A DNA stretch of 64,000 bases from Novosphingobium sp. Gsoil 351 (GCF_009707465.1 NZ_CP046120.1:2881501-2945500), one strand, 5' to 3'. Counted from the first letter of the stretch, positions 1 to 9,418 are shown. Program-made: numbers and translations. Notes: generated by a model not told the origin, from the letters alone.

Positions 1-429
1 AAGTTCGTAGGCAGCGCCATCGCGTGCCAGTCCGCCACCGTAGGTTAGCCCAAACGGCACATAGTAGCGCCCGGCTGCGTCGGCCGATCCGCGCTCGATG
101 CGATTGCGCCATGTTGCGCGGCCGCCGGCGACTTCGAAGGCCTCATCGATTGGCTGGAACGCAAAAGCCTCCCCGGCGCGCGTCATGGCCGTCGGCAATC
201 CGGCTCGGTCAATGACGACGTCAGCGGCAAAGGCACGCACCTTGTCCTGCTGCTGATAGCGGTTCTCGATATGGACGCGTCCGCCCGCGCGGATGTCGGC
301 GGTCATTTCGCCATTTACCACGCCGTTGGTGACGATGTCGTAGGCGAGCGTCTCGGCCCTCGCCGGTGCGGCGAGCCCGAGACCCAGCGACGCCGCCAGC
401 ACGATCCGGCGCAAAAAAGGACGCATCAT
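1..429 (-). CDS. Partial exported protein, probably N-terminus of an amidohydrolase
   Basis: Only the first 143 codons are in the window; the gene runs off the left edge. It starts 4 bp after the stop of the epimerase gene, so it is the last visible member of the minus-strand operon that begins with the TonB receptor. Residues 1-26 form a clear signal peptide (Arg-rich start, Ala/Leu core, cleavage near ARAE). The rest is a beta-rich segment (YDIVTNGVVNGEMT, then GGRATWRN and RYYVPFG) resembling the N-terminal domain that precedes the metal-dependent hydrolase barrel in exported sphingomonad amidohydrolases. That assignment rests on memory of the family pattern; no metal-binding motif is visible here. 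Two start ATGs lie back to back (429 and 426). An exported amidase would fit the peptide-degrading context. Confidence 0.5.
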   Translation of the reverse strand, partial: MMRPFLRRIVLAASLGLGLAAPARAETLAYDIVTNGVVNGEMTADIRAGGRVHIENRYQQQDKVRAFAADVVIDRAGLPTAMTRAGEAFAFQPIDEAFEVAGGRATWRNRIERGSADAAGRYYVPFGLTYGGGLARDGAAYEL

Positions 430-433
430 CGGT

Positions 434-1429
434 TCATCCCCAAAGATCCGGAAGGTGTGGACGCGCGACGGTGCCGCGCTGGAAGGTGAAGCCGGGCTGG
501 TTGTCCGCCAGCTGGAACAGCGGGGCGTCGAGATCGACCCAGCGACAGCGCTGGGCGAGCACCATCCCGGGCGCCATGACCAGCGATGGACCACCCATGC
601 ATCCGATCATCAAGTCGAAGCCACGCGCTTGCGCGGCGTCGGCCAGGCGCAGCGCCGCCGTCAAGCCGCCGGCTTTATCGAGCTTGATATTGATCGCCGC
701 GAACCGCCCGGCGGCTTTGTCGAGGTCGGCAATGTCGTCGACCAGTTCGTCGGCACATAGCGGGATCGGCGAGACCCACCCATCGAGCTCGCCTTCCGCA
801 CCGACCGGGATCGGCTGCTCGATCAGTTCCACGCCGAGATCGGATAACTGCGGGGCAAGCTGCTTGAGCTGCGCGGGCGACCAACTTTGGTTCGGATCGA
901 CAATCAGACTCGCCTCGGGCGCGCCACGCCGCGCGCCGGCGATCATCGCCAGCGGATCATCCGCTCCCACCTTCAGCTTGAGCGCGTGTGCGCGTTCGGC
1001 TCGGGCGGACTGCTCGAATTGGTCGGGTGAGCGAATCCCCAGCGTGCGGGCGCTCATGACAGGGTTCGCCGCAACGCCGTTGCGCGCAAACGGATCGCCC
1101 TCGCCGCGTTTAGCCTCGAGGTCCCACAGCGCCGCGTCGATTGCGGAGCGGGCTCCGCCCGCAGGCATGAGGATCAAAAGATCCTCGCGTGTCGCGCCGG
1201 CTTCCACCGCTTCTCGCGCGGCCTCGACATCGCGGCTCATCGTCGCCAACGTCTCGCCGGCATAGGGGACGCCGTGGGCACCGCCGCGGCCGGTGAGTCC
1301 GCTAGTGTCGCTCACCGCGACCTCGATCGTGTCGCACGTGGTTATCGTCGCCCGCGAGATCACGAATGGTTCACGGAATTCCCAGCGCGCGGTGGCGAGC
1401 GACAGCCGCAGCGGACCGCCCGCCCCCAT
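434..1429 (-). CDS. Dipeptide epimerase (enolase superfamily)
   Basis: Predicted 331-residue member of the muconate-lactonizing-enzyme subgroup, L-Ala-D/L-Glu epimerase type, which inverts an alpha-carbon in a dipeptide or acylated amino acid. The barrel signatures are in order: KLKVG (the KxK base pair), VDPNQSW, IEQP and CADE as the Mg-binding acids, and IKLDKAGG with the second catalytic lysine. The ATG at 1429 is chosen because it starts 2 bp beyond the end of the upstream peptidase gene; upstream in-frame starts would overlap that gene. No signal peptide, so cytoplasmic. In its operon it would process dipeptides released by the peptidases. Specificity (Ala-Glu, other dipeptides, or N-acyl amino acids) cannot be read from sequence. 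Confidence 0.85.
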   Translation of the reverse strand: MGAGGPLRLSLATARWEFREPFVISRATITTCDTIEVAVSDTSGLTGRGGAHGVPYAGETLATMSRDVEAAREAVEAGATREDLLILMPAGGARSAIDAALWDLEAKRGEGDPFARNGVAANPVMSARTLGIRSPDQFEQSARAERAHALKLKVGADDPLAMIAGARRGAPEASLIVDPNQSWSPAQLKQLAPQLSDLGVELIEQPIPVGAEGELDGWVSPIPLCADELVDDIADLDKAAGRFAAINIKLDKAGGLTAALRLADAAQARGFDLMIGCMGGPSLVMAPGMVLAQRCRWVDLDAPLFQLADNQPGFTFQRGTVARPHLPDLWG

Positions 1430-1431
1430 TG

Positions 1432-3549
1432 TCAGCGCGTGTACGGGCGGGGCTTCAGCCCGGTCTGCACGGCGGCGAACGACCACAGATCGGTAAACTC
1501 GTCGACCAGCTGCCCTACCGCCTTGCCCTCGCCGTGACCGGCGTCCTGCTCGATGCGCAGCAGCCTGGGTCGCGGACCGAGGTCGGCGGCCTGCAGCGCC
1601 GCAACGTACTTGAAGCTGTGCATGGGCACGACCCGGTCATCGCCAAGCGCCGTGTTGACCAGGACCGCGGGATAGCGCCGGCCCGCCGCGATGTTGTGCA
1701 GGGGCGACCAGCGCAGCAGCCCGGTGAGTTCTCGGGCATCGGCGGGGTCGCCCATTTCCGGAATCCACGTGCGGCCCGAGGTGAACTGCGTAAAGCGTAC
1801 AAGGTCGGTCACTGGCACGCGGGGGATAGCTGCGCCGAACAGCTCGGGATAGGAGTTGATCGTGGCGGCGGCCATCATCCCACCGTTCGATGAGCCGTAG
1901 GCGATTGTCTGGGCAGGCGTCGTCACACCAGTCGCCTGGAGCAAACGTGCGGCAGCGGCGTAGTCCTCGATGCCCTTGAGGTGGCCCTCCTTGATCGCGG
2001 CGCGATGCCATTCCTCGCCCAACTCACCGCCACCGCGGATATGCGCGATCGCGAAAGTGCCGCCGAGCTGCATCCACGCGAACCGGGTCTCGGTGAAGGC
2101 GACGTCGACGCTGAGCCCCCAGCCGCCATAGACCATCAGCATTGTCGGGGCCGGGCGCTTCCCGGCGTCCTTGCGATAAGCAAGCGTGACCGGGATCATC
2201 GTGCCATCGGACGACTTGGCCTGGACTTGCCGCAAGACGAAGTTGCCCGGGTTCCAGTCTGCCTTGGGCCGCGCCACGACAGTCGAAGCCTTGCTCGCCA
2301 AATCAAAGCGATAGAGCGTGGGCGGCATGATAAGCGACGATAGGCTGTAGAAGATGGCCGGTTGGCCGGCGCGGCCTTCGAGCGCCGAGACCACAGTCAA
2401 CGGCGGCAACGCGATCTCGCCGCGGTCGCTAACGTCGAGCCCGTAGCGATGGAGGTGAGAGCGGAGTCCTTCAAGCGAGCGGACAATGACCTCCTCGCTG
2501 GCCAGCACGGCTTGCTGGATGCTGCCAGGGCCGCTTGGCGCGACGGTGACAGGAACCTGCTTGGAGCCGCCGGCGGGATCGAGCGCGACGACACGCCCTC
2601 GGGGCGCACCTTCGCTGGTCACGAAGTACACGCGTCCGTTCCGCGAGCCAATGTAGCGCCAGCTCGCCTTCAGGCCGGTGACGAGCGGGACCGGTCGGGC
2701 ACCGCGATCGTCGAGATCGATCGCAGAAACGTCGCTACGCGATCCATCGGTTGTGCCGAATTCGATGATTAGCCATCGGCCGTCAGTCGGCCGAGGCCAG
2801 AGAATGAGTTCGCCGCCACTTGGGTCGTCGAACAGGCGCGCGTCCTCGCTCTGCGGTGTTCCAAGGCGATGCGCGTAAATCGAAGAGTTAGCTGGGGCAG
2901 CCATGTCGCCGGCCGTCGTTGGATAACGCGTGTAGAAGATCGTTCTACCATCAGCTGACCAGTCGAAGGCGGGGGTGCGGATGCCGTCGAGCGGCAGCTC
3001 GCTGTCGAGGCCGCTGGCTATGTCGATTACATGGAGGCGACGTCGGTCCCCGCCGTTCGCCTGTACGGCGAAGAGCAGTTTGGTGCCGTCGGGTGATGGT
3101 TTCCAGTCGTGGACAACCGCGCTGCCGTTGGCCGAGAGCGCGTTCGGATCGACCAGCACACGCTCGCCGCGCCCATCGCGCATAACAATCACGTTTTGGT
3201 TCTGGAGGCCGCTATTGCGCTCGTAGAAGCTGCGGTTCCCTCGCACCCGCGATGGTGACCGCTTCTCGAAATCCCATGCTCGAACAATTGCGCGACGCAC
3301 GATATCGCGGTTGGGCAATCCGTCCAAATAGCGCCGCGTAAACGCATTTTGCTCGGCGACCCACGCCGCGACTGAAGCGTCCTTGCGGGGGTCGGCCTCG
3401 AGCCAGCGGTACGGGTCGGCGACCTTGCGCTCGAAATGGTCGTCAACCACCGCCACGCGGCGCGTAAGCGGGTACCCAAACGTTTGCGCGGCCAGCGGCG
3501 CGGCGGCGAGCGCCGCCCCCAGAACCAGAAGCGCTCGCCTAACCCCCAT
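1432..3549 (-). CDS. Exported prolyl oligopeptidase (S9A)
   Basis: A 705-residue serine peptidase that cleaves after proline in short peptides. Residues 1-21 are a signal peptide (LLVLGAALAAAPLAAQ), so it is likely periplasmic. The N-terminal part from DPYRWLE onward is the seven-bladed propeller gate. The C-terminal alpha/beta-hydrolase domain has the nucleophile in GSSNGG, the acid in LGDDRVV and the histidine in QDAGHGEGK, giving a complete triad. Length matches the family. It lies 12 bp downstream of the TonB receptor and 2 bp upstream of the epimerase, so receptor, peptidase and epimerase are probably one transcript. S9 relatives beside TonB receptors include lasso-peptide isopeptidases, but no lasso precursor or maturation genes are nearby. 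Confidence 0.93.
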   Translation of the reverse strand: MGVRRALLVLGAALAAAPLAAQTFGYPLTRRVAVVDDHFERKVADPYRWLEADPRKDASVAAWVAEQNAFTRRYLDGLPNRDIVRRAIVRAWDFEKRSPSRVRGNRSFYERNSGLQNQNVIVMRDGRGERVLVDPNALSANGSAVVHDWKPSPDGTKLLFAVQANGGDRRRLHVIDIASGLDSELPLDGIRTPAFDWSADGRTIFYTRYPTTAGDMAAPANSSIYAHRLGTPQSEDARLFDDPSGGELILWPRPTDGRWLIIEFGTTDGSRSDVSAIDLDDRGARPVPLVTGLKASWRYIGSRNGRVYFVTSEGAPRGRVVALDPAGGSKQVPVTVAPSGPGSIQQAVLASEEVIVRSLEGLRSHLHRYGLDVSDRGEIALPPLTVVSALEGRAGQPAIFYSLSSLIMPPTLYRFDLASKASTVVARPKADWNPGNFVLRQVQAKSSDGTMIPVTLAYRKDAGKRPAPTMLMVYGGWGLSVDVAFTETRFAWMQLGGTFAIAHIRGGGELGEEWHRAAIKEGHLKGIEDYAAAARLLQATGVTTPAQTIAYGSSNGGMMAAATINSYPELFGAAIPRVPVTDLVRFTQFTSGRTWIPEMGDPADARELTGLLRWSPLHNIAAGRRYPAVLVNTALGDDRVVPMHSFKYVAALQAADLGPRPRLLRIEQDAGHGEGKAVGQLVDEFTDLWSFAAVQTGLKPRPYTR

Positions 3550-3561
3550 CGCTGCGGGACC

Positions 3562-5838
3562 TCAAAAGTTGCCGGTAAACTTGATGCCGATCTCACGCGG
3601 GCGGATCAGCCCGGTTTGGGCGGGGATGGTTCCGCCCAGCGCCGACTGGCCGGCATAGTAGAAGGTGATGCCGCGCTTGTCGGTAAGGTTCTTACCGTAC
3701 AGCATAACTCCGAACGGCCCGCTCTTTACGCCGATCTGTGCGGCAAAGGTGTCGTAGCCCGGAAACGGCAGATGGCTGATCGTTGGCGTCAGGGCGTAGC
3801 TGTTAAACTGGCTGCTGACATGACTCCAGCTGCCGTTGACGCTAGCCGTCATGTCGTCCGAAAGATCGAATTCGTAAGTGGCCGAGACCGTGGTGTTGAG
3901 CTTGGGCACGTAGGGCAGCCGGTCACCGTCCGCGGCGCCGATGCCTGGCGCGTCGCGGGAGAACTTGGCGTCGGTATAGCTACCCAGTGCCGTCAGATTG
4001 AGCCCGCGCACTGGCCGCAGCGAGAAGGTCCATTCGAGACCCTTACTGACGGCACGACCGACATTGCCGGTGACGTTGTAAGCGACGCCCCCGCTCGGAA
4101 AAGCGACCGTGATCTGAACGTCGCGCCAGTCGATGTAGAACGCAGCGATATCGACCGACAGGAGTCGGTCGAGGAATGTCCCCTTGAGGCCCAGCTCGTA
4201 GCTGATGGTCTTGTCGGAGTCGAACTGGCTAGGAAGACCTGCTGGTGCGTTGGGAATGAACGACTGCGGGCCGCCGGGGCGGTAACCTGAGGCGACACGT
4301 CCATAGATCATCGCGTCCTGGCTGAAGTGGAAGCGTGGCGCGACCGAGAAAGTCCAACTGGTCTCGCCCGACTTCAGGCGAGGGACGATCTGGCCGAGGG
4401 GAACACCGAGGAACGGCCCGCCTTGAATTCCGTCCTGGTGCTGTTTGTTTTCGAACACACGGGCGCCAGCTTCTATGTCGAAGCGCGGCGAGAAGAAATA
4501 GGTCAGGTCGGCATAGCCGGCGATCTCGCGATACCGCGAGAATTGGTTGGCCTGGAGCACCAGCGCACCGCTGGCGCCGCCGAAGGGTGTCGCTACATTC
4601 GCGCCGGTGACCGCGTCCTTGGTGTAATAGTTGGTGAGCGCATCGGTTTTCTCGCGGGTGTAGAAGCCACCCAGTTGCCACTGCAGGCCGCCCTCTTCCT
4701 TGGCGTTCCTGGTGGAGTAGAGCCGGAATTCCTGGCTGATCTTGCTCAGGTCGGTATCGATTATGTAAAACAGCGTGGTATTTGGCCGTCCAAACAGCAG
4801 CCCGCCGAACACCTGGCCGTAGAGCGGCACGTCATTGGTGCGGAAGTTGTCGAGCTTGCCGTAGCTGGTGATCGACTGAATCCCGACACCGCCGAAGTCG
4901 TATGTCAGGTTGCCGATGTAGAGCTGCGCTTTGACCCGCCCGGGCTGGGGTAGGAAGGTGTCGAGGTTGTAGCCCTTGAGCGGCGCGAACTGATTGCTGG
5001 GCTGCGTCAGGCCATTGACCTCGATCGCGTCGAAGCCATCGGTCTTGAGGTCCTGGTAAATCGCGGTCAGGCGGATGCTGAGATTGTCGGCAGGCGTTAC
5101 CAGCAGCGAGGCACGGCCGCCATAACGGGTGAAGCCGTTAGCGTCCTGGCGGCGGCCGAGCTGGTTGTCGATCCAGCCAGGGGCGTACTGATAGTAGCCC
5201 GAAACGCGCAGCGCCGCGACGTCGGAGGCAACGGGCACGTTGACATAGCCGCGTCCCACCGCGCCCATATCGCCGTGGGCGATGTCGAACATACCAAAAT
5301 CGAACCCGGCGGCGAGACGCGCGGGGTTCGGCGCTTGGGTCACATACTTGATCAAGCCGCCCTGCGCGGTCGCCCCGTAAAGCGAACCCTGCGGTCCGCG
5401 CAGCACTTCCACCCGATCGAGGTCCCACGGCTCGAAATCGGTGGCGAAGCTTGCGTTGCCGACCGAGAAGCTGAGCGGCGCCTCATCCACCACGCTGGCG
5501 ACGGTCGCCGCGCCGCTGCCGGTGTTGAGGCCGCGGATGATGATCTGGTTGCCGGCGCCGGCGATGCTCCCGGCCCGGATGAAGCTGATCCCGGGAACGG
5601 TACGGGCAAGATCCTGGATGTCCTGCACCTGTTGGCGCTCGAGCTCGTCGCCTGCGACCGCGGAGATGCTCAGCGCGACGTCCTGGATGCGCTCTTCGTA
5701 CTTGTTGGCGGTGACGATTATCTCGCCCGGTTGCGCATCGTCATCGCCGGCGGGCTGTTCGGCTTGGGCCAGCGCCATGGTGGGCAAGCCCGCACACAGA
5801 GCTGCTCCGGTCAACAGAAGTATCTTCGCGCCACGCAT
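3562..5838 (-). CDS. TonB-dependent outer-membrane receptor
   Basis: A 758-residue receptor for active import across the outer membrane, powered by TonB-ExbB-ExbD. The start at 5838 has a GGGAGG ribosome site and gives a signal peptide ending near TMALAQA. The TonB-box-like GEIIVTANKYEE follows, then the plug (residues about 45-170, including IIIRGLNTG and VLRGPQGSLYGA) and the beta barrel ending in an aromatic C-terminus (KFTGNF). As first gene of the operon with a secreted prolyl oligopeptidase and a dipeptide epimerase it most likely imports an oligopeptide; the ligand is inferred from neighbours only. A GntR-type operator candidate lies about 80 bp upstream. Confidence 0.93.
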   Translation of the reverse strand: MRGAKILLLTGAALCAGLPTMALAQAEQPAGDDDAQPGEIIVTANKYEERIQDVALSISAVAGDELERQQVQDIQDLARTVPGISFIRAGSIAGAGNQIIIRGLNTGSGAATVASVVDEAPLSFSVGNASFATDFEPWDLDRVEVLRGPQGSLYGATAQGGLIKYVTQAPNPARLAAGFDFGMFDIAHGDMGAVGRGYVNVPVASDVAALRVSGYYQYAPGWIDNQLGRRQDANGFTRYGGRASLLVTPADNLSIRLTAIYQDLKTDGFDAIEVNGLTQPSNQFAPLKGYNLDTFLPQPGRVKAQLYIGNLTYDFGGVGIQSITSYGKLDNFRTNDVPLYGQVFGGLLFGRPNTTLFYIIDTDLSKISQEFRLYSTRNAKEEGGLQWQLGGFYTREKTDALTNYYTKDAVTGANVATPFGGASGALVLQANQFSRYREIAGYADLTYFFSPRFDIEAGARVFENKQHQDGIQGGPFLGVPLGQIVPRLKSGETSWTFSVAPRFHFSQDAMIYGRVASGYRPGGPQSFIPNAPAGLPSQFDSDKTISYELGLKGTFLDRLLSVDIAAFYIDWRDVQITVAFPSGGVAYNVTGNVGRAVSKGLEWTFSLRPVRGLNLTALGSYTDAKFSRDAPGIGAADGDRLPYVPKLNTTVSATYEFDLSDDMTASVNGSWSHVSSQFNSYALTPTISHLPFPGYDTFAAQIGVKSGPFGVMLYGKNLTDKRGITFYYAGQSALGGTIPAQTGLIRPREIGIKFTGNF

Positions 5839-5902
5839 GCTCGGCCTCCCACACTGCGCCACGCCGGTCGCGACGGCCCGCTGGCGTTTCGGCACAGCTT
5901 AG

Positions 5903-5930
5903 TCATGTTTTTCGTTATAACAAGTGGCAA
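5903..5930. promoter_or_regulatory. Candidate GntR operator in the TonB receptor / Ere divergent promoter
   Basis: CGTTATAACA at 5913-5922 contains the perfect palindrome GTTATAAC. On the minus strand it is preceded by TTGCCA (5930-5925), a good -35 hexamer, placing the palindrome in the promoter spacer; the -10 is poor (around ACATGA, 5908-5903). The same layout recurs at 11705-11732, with near-identical flanks (TGGCAA followed by TTGTGCG). It can serve both the receptor operon and the plus-strand operon starting at 5988. Confidence 0.6.
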
Positions 5931-5987
5931 AGTGCTTGTGCGGCTCCGGATGGGGTGGCAGCGTTGCAGCAAGAGTGGGAGAGGTAC

Positions 5988-7340
5988 GTGCGCAAAAACA
6001 TCTGGATGGGGGTCATCGTGGCTTGCTTGGTCTGCGCATCGGCACAAGCGCAGGTCGTCGAACCGAACGCGCCGCCATCACTTCCTCCGCCGCAAGCCAT
6101 CGTCGAATGGCTCGCAGCCAACGCCGCGCCAATTGACGTGAAGCAGCATTTGCCCGCAGGCCCCGAGGCGGCGGCAATCGATAGCATCACCTCCGGTGCG
6201 CGAGTGATCGGCCTGGGCGAAAGCAACCATGGCAACCGCGAGCCGCTGGCCTACCGCAATCGCCTGATCCGCTACCTCGTCGAGCGCCGCGAACTGACCG
6301 CTGTCGCGCTCGAGAGCGGCTTCGCCGAGTCGCGCCAGCTCTATGACTACGTGCTCGGCGGGCCAGGTGATCCGGCGGCGCTGCTCGACACCGGGCTTAC
6401 GCACGGCTTTGGCAACTTGCGCGAAAACCTCGAGCTGATCACATGGCTGCGGGCGTGGAACGCACAGCACTCCGGGCGTCCGGTGCGGCTCTATGGGATC
6501 GACCGCTCGACGATCCAGTCGGCACCGCCCGGAGTCAGGCGGCGCTCGGTGGTGCTCGACCACGTCGCACGCTATCTCGAGCGCACAATCCCGCGAGCCT
6601 CGGCCCCCGCTCGCATCGAGCTCATGCGTTTTGCCGACCGCTTCACAGAGAACGATTATCAAGGCTATGCGGCCGAAGACCGGACCTTGCTCGACCGCAC
6701 GCTGGCTACCATCCAAGCGATGTTCGTGACGCACCGTTCGGAGATGATCCGGCGAAGCGGCGCCGACGACTTTGCCTGGGCGCAGCGCGAGGCCTACGAT
6801 GCGGCGCGTTTGCCCGAGCTGTTCCGCATCTGGAACGTCGATGGCAGTGATCTCGGCAAGCTGATCCAGGTCATCGAAGTCAGGGACCAGGCGATGGCCG
6901 ATCACGTCTTGTGGGCGCTGCGACGCGAGGGGCCGCGCGGGCGCGTGCTCCTGTTTCAAGCCAACGGTCATGTCACCAAGGCTCCGATGATCGGCAGCGT
7001 GATGCGCAACTTCGCGCGCCAGCCGATCCTTACCGGGATCGCCTTGCGCCGTGCGCTGGGCGGCAAATATCGGACCATCGCCACGGTCTCGAGCCGCGGC
7101 CGCGAGGCAAGCGACGATGCATCGGGCAGCCTCGATCGCGCCTTCGCCGCTGCCCGTCGCTCGCCGAGTCTGCTCAGCCTCCGCCAGGGTCGGCCATCTG
7201 GTTGGTGGCGCAAGGTACAATCGGCCTCGCAGGGTGACACCCGGCTCGACGACTTTGCCCCGGCGCGGGCCTTCGACGGGCTGCTGTATTTTGACCGTTT
7301 GACGCCGGTGACCCCGCTGCGTCCACGGACCACGCCATGA
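5988..7340 (+). CDS. Exported erythromycin-esterase-family protein
   Basis: Predicted 450-residue protein of the Ere superfamily, whose known members hydrolyse macrolide lactones while many others have unknown substrates. GLGESNHGN near residue 80 carries the Glu and His of the family active site, followed by a conserved ALESGF segment and later QANGHV with a second histidine. The GTG at 5988 is preferred because GGGAG lies 6 bp upstream and it gives a short signal peptide (IVACLVCASAQAQ), so the product is likely periplasmic. The stop overlaps the start of the PLP enzyme gene by 4 bp. Its place in a peptide locus suggests hydrolysis of an ester or lactone in the imported substrate rather than antibiotic resistance; this is inference. 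Confidence 0.8.
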   Translation: MRKNIWMGVIVACLVCASAQAQVVEPNAPPSLPPPQAIVEWLAANAAPIDVKQHLPAGPEAAAIDSITSGARVIGLGESNHGNREPLAYRNRLIRYLVERRELTAVALESGFAESRQLYDYVLGGPGDPAALLDTGLTHGFGNLRENLELITWLRAWNAQHSGRPVRLYGIDRSTIQSAPPGVRRRSVVLDHVARYLERTIPRASAPARIELMRFADRFTENDYQGYAAEDRTLLDRTLATIQAMFVTHRSEMIRRSGADDFAWAQREAYDAARLPELFRIWNVDGSDLGKLIQVIEVRDQAMADHVLWALRREGPRGRVLLFQANGHVTKAPMIGSVMRNFARQPILTGIALRRALGGKYRTIATVSSRGREASDDASGSLDRAFAAARRSPSLLSLRQGRPSGWWRKVQSASQGDTRLDDFAPARAFDGLLYFDRLTPVTPLRPRTTP

Positions 7341-8263
7341 TCGCCGCCTCGGCCACGGCGCTCATCGGTCGGACTCCGCTGGTCGCGCTCGATCGCATTC
7401 ACCGCGGGTCCGGCCGCATCGTGGCCAAGGCCGAGTTCATGCAGCCTGGTGGCAGCGTCAAGGATCGCGCGGCGCTTGCGATCGTGGAGGCGGCGCGCAG
7501 CGATGGCCGCCTGCCGCCGGGCCGGACCGTGGTCGAGATGACCAGCGGCAACATGGGGGCTGGGCTGGCGGTGGCCTGCGCCGCGCTCGGTCATCCGCTG
7601 GTGGTCACGATGTCGGCCGGCAACAGCGAAGCGCGCGCGCGGATGCTTGAAGGACTGGGGGCCGAGGTCGTGCTCATAAGCCAGGTCGATGGTGTTCCGG
7701 GCCGCGTAACGGGTGCCGACATCGCGGCTGCCGCTGCGGCTGCGCGGCGGATAGCGGCCGAGCGGGGCGCGTTCTATGTCGACCAGTTCAACGCGGCCGA
7801 GCCCATTCATGCGCACCAGTTCGGCACCGGTCGCGAGATCCTCGATCAGGCCGGATGCCCGATTGACGGCTGGGCGGCGGCGGTGGGCACCGGGGCCACC
7901 TTCATGGGGGTGGCGCGGGCGCTGAAAGCGGCGTCGGCCGCCACCTGGTGCGTTGCGGTGGAGCCGCAGGGCTCGGCGCCGCTCGGGGGAGGCCGGGTCA
8001 GTAAACCCGGCCACATCCTCCAGGGCACCGGCTATGGGGCTGTGCCCCCGCACTGGGATGCACCGCTGATGGACGAAAGCATGGAGGTTAGCGACACCGA
8101 GGCGAGCGACTGGCGCCATCGCCTGGCCGCCGAGGAAGGGTTCTACGTTGGCTTCTCGGCGGCGGCGAACGTTTGCGCGGCTGTTCGTCTGCTCGAATCC
8201 GGCCGCCTCCGTCGCGATGCGGTGGTGGCAACGGTGTTGTGCGACACTGGTCTCAAGTATTGA
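7337..8263 (+). CDS. PLP-dependent cysteine synthase family protein
   Basis: A 308-residue fold-type II PLP enzyme. GGSVKDRAA near residue 40 contains the Schiff-base lysine, TSGNMG is the substrate/PLP loop, and GTGATFMGV the phosphate-binding glycine loop. There is no C-terminal CBS domain. Relatives do O-acetylserine sulfhydrylation, beta-replacement, or beta-elimination of Ser, Thr, Cys or 2,3-diaminopropionate. Translational coupling (ATGA overlap) to an exported Ere-like protein and membership in a peptide operon point to degradation of a released amino acid rather than housekeeping cysteine synthesis. Its end overlaps the convergent oxidase gene by 11 bp. Confidence 0.82.
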   Translation: MIAASATALIGRTPLVALDRIHRGSGRIVAKAEFMQPGGSVKDRAALAIVEAARSDGRLPPGRTVVEMTSGNMGAGLAVACAALGHPLVVTMSAGNSEARARMLEGLGAEVVLISQVDGVPGRVTGADIAAAAAAARRIAAERGAFYVDQFNAAEPIHAHQFGTGREILDQAGCPIDGWAAAVGTGATFMGVARALKAASAATWCVAVEPQGSAPLGGGRVSKPGHILQGTGYGAVPPHWDAPLMDESMEVSDTEASDWRHRLAAEEGFYVGFSAAANVCAAVRLLESGRLRRDAVVATVLCDTGLKY

Positions 8264-9413
8264 AGCGGCCTGGACCGAATTGCGGAAGGTCAAGCGACGA
8301 AAGTTCGCCAATCGAGAGCGCGGCGGCGGCCTCGCCGACCGCCGCGGCGTGCTTGAACCCATGGCCCGAGCAGGCCGAGACCACCGTCGCGCCCTCCTCG
8401 CTGCTGATCAGGAAATCGGTATCGGGGGTGACCGCGTAAGGACATACCGCGGACTTGGATGGCAGGGCTGCGAGGCCCGCAAGATGCCGGGTTACGTGGC
8501 GCGCCGCCATCGCCGGACCCTCGTCGAAATCCGCCTCGCGCGATGCCTGCTCGATGTCGAAGTCGCCAGCGTCATCCTCGCGCGCCACTTTCACGAGGCC
8601 GTCGATTGGCGGGAAGCCATAAAACTGCTCCGCGCTGTCGAGACCGTGGGTCCAGATGAAACTCGGCGTGAGCCCGGCCCGGTAGGCCGAAATGTCGTGC
8701 ACCGGAAACCAGTGGAGAACCTGACGACGGATCGCGACATGGCGTCCGATTTCCGGCTTGGCGAGTTGCGGCAGCCACGGTCCGGTCGCGACGATCGCAT
8801 GACGCGCGACGACCTCCTCGCGCTCGGTGCGTATGCGCACCTGGTCCGCGCCGCGCTCGATCGCACAGACCCGCATTCCGGTTACAATCCTCGCGCCTGC
8901 TCGTCGCGCTTCGGACAACGACGCCGCGATGCAGCGTTCTGGGCGGAGGTACCCGCCACCCGGCTCGTAATAACCGGTCTCGTCTCCCGCGAGGCCGATG
9001 AACTGGGGGAAGCGCGCCCCGATCTCCGCCGCGTCGAGGACCTCATGGTCAATCTTGAAGCGCTCGGCGGCATCGCGGGTCCGCCGCAGGAAACCGGCGT
9101 GGCCATGATGGCTGGTGCCGGCATCGTCGCGGGTCATGAACAGGAAGCCGCAGCGCTCGAGCAACCTTTCGCCGGTGACGCTCTCGAGCTCCTCCCAAAT
9201 CGCGTTCGAGCGCAGGACCAGCGGCACATACGCTTCGCCTTCGCCGATCGCCTGGCGCGTGATCCGGCTTTCCCCGTGGCTCGAGCCACGATCGTGCGGC
9301 GGCGCGAACCGGTCGATACCGACGGCCTCGATTCCACGCTTGGCCAACTGGTAAAGCGCCGAGGATCCCACCGCGCCAAGCCCGATCACCGCGACATCGC
9401 AGACCCGACCCAT
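8253..9413 (-). CDS. N-methyl amino acid oxidase (sarcosine / N-methyltryptophan oxidase family)
   Basis: A 386-residue flavoprotein of the MSOX/MTOX type, which oxidatively demethylates N-methyl amino acids or oxidises cyclic imino acids with H2O2 release. The N-terminal VIGLGAVGSSAL is the FAD-binding GxGxxG, and SSHGESRITR is the adjacent conserved segment. CPYAVTPDTDFLI near residue 315 matches the stretch that holds the covalent-FAD cysteine in monomeric sarcosine oxidases, and GHGFKHAAAVG the C-terminal flavin segment. The ATG at 9413 lies 5 bp after the GntR gene and begins exactly at the dinucleotide fold; longer frames upstream read through that gene. It implies that the substrate peptides deliver N-methylated or secondary amino acids. 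Confidence 0.85.
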   Translation of the reverse strand: MGRVCDVAVIGLGAVGSSALYQLAKRGIEAVGIDRFAPPHDRGSSHGESRITRQAIGEGEAYVPLVLRSNAIWEELESVTGERLLERCGFLFMTRDDAGTSHHGHAGFLRRTRDAAERFKIDHEVLDAAEIGARFPQFIGLAGDETGYYEPGGGYLRPERCIAASLSEARRAGARIVTGMRVCAIERGADQVRIRTEREEVVARHAIVATGPWLPQLAKPEIGRHVAIRRQVLHWFPVHDISAYRAGLTPSFIWTHGLDSAEQFYGFPPIDGLVKVAREDDAGDFDIEQASREADFDEGPAMAARHVTRHLAGLAALPSKSAVCPYAVTPDTDFLISSEEGATVVSACSGHGFKHAAAVGEAAAALSIGELSSLDLPQFGPGRFNT

Positions 9414-9418
9414 AGCGT

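Noticed and set aside
366..1265. Long plus-strand frame opposite the epimerase
   Set aside because: Serine/arginine/alanine-rich text without ribosome site, antisense to a well-supported enzyme; typical shadow in high-GC DNA.
1432..5838. Lasso-peptide isopeptidase and receptor pair
   Set aside because: S9 peptidase plus TonB receptor resembles lasso loci, but no precursor, ATP-dependent cyclase or B-protein gene is present, and the peptidase has normal prolyl oligopeptidase features.
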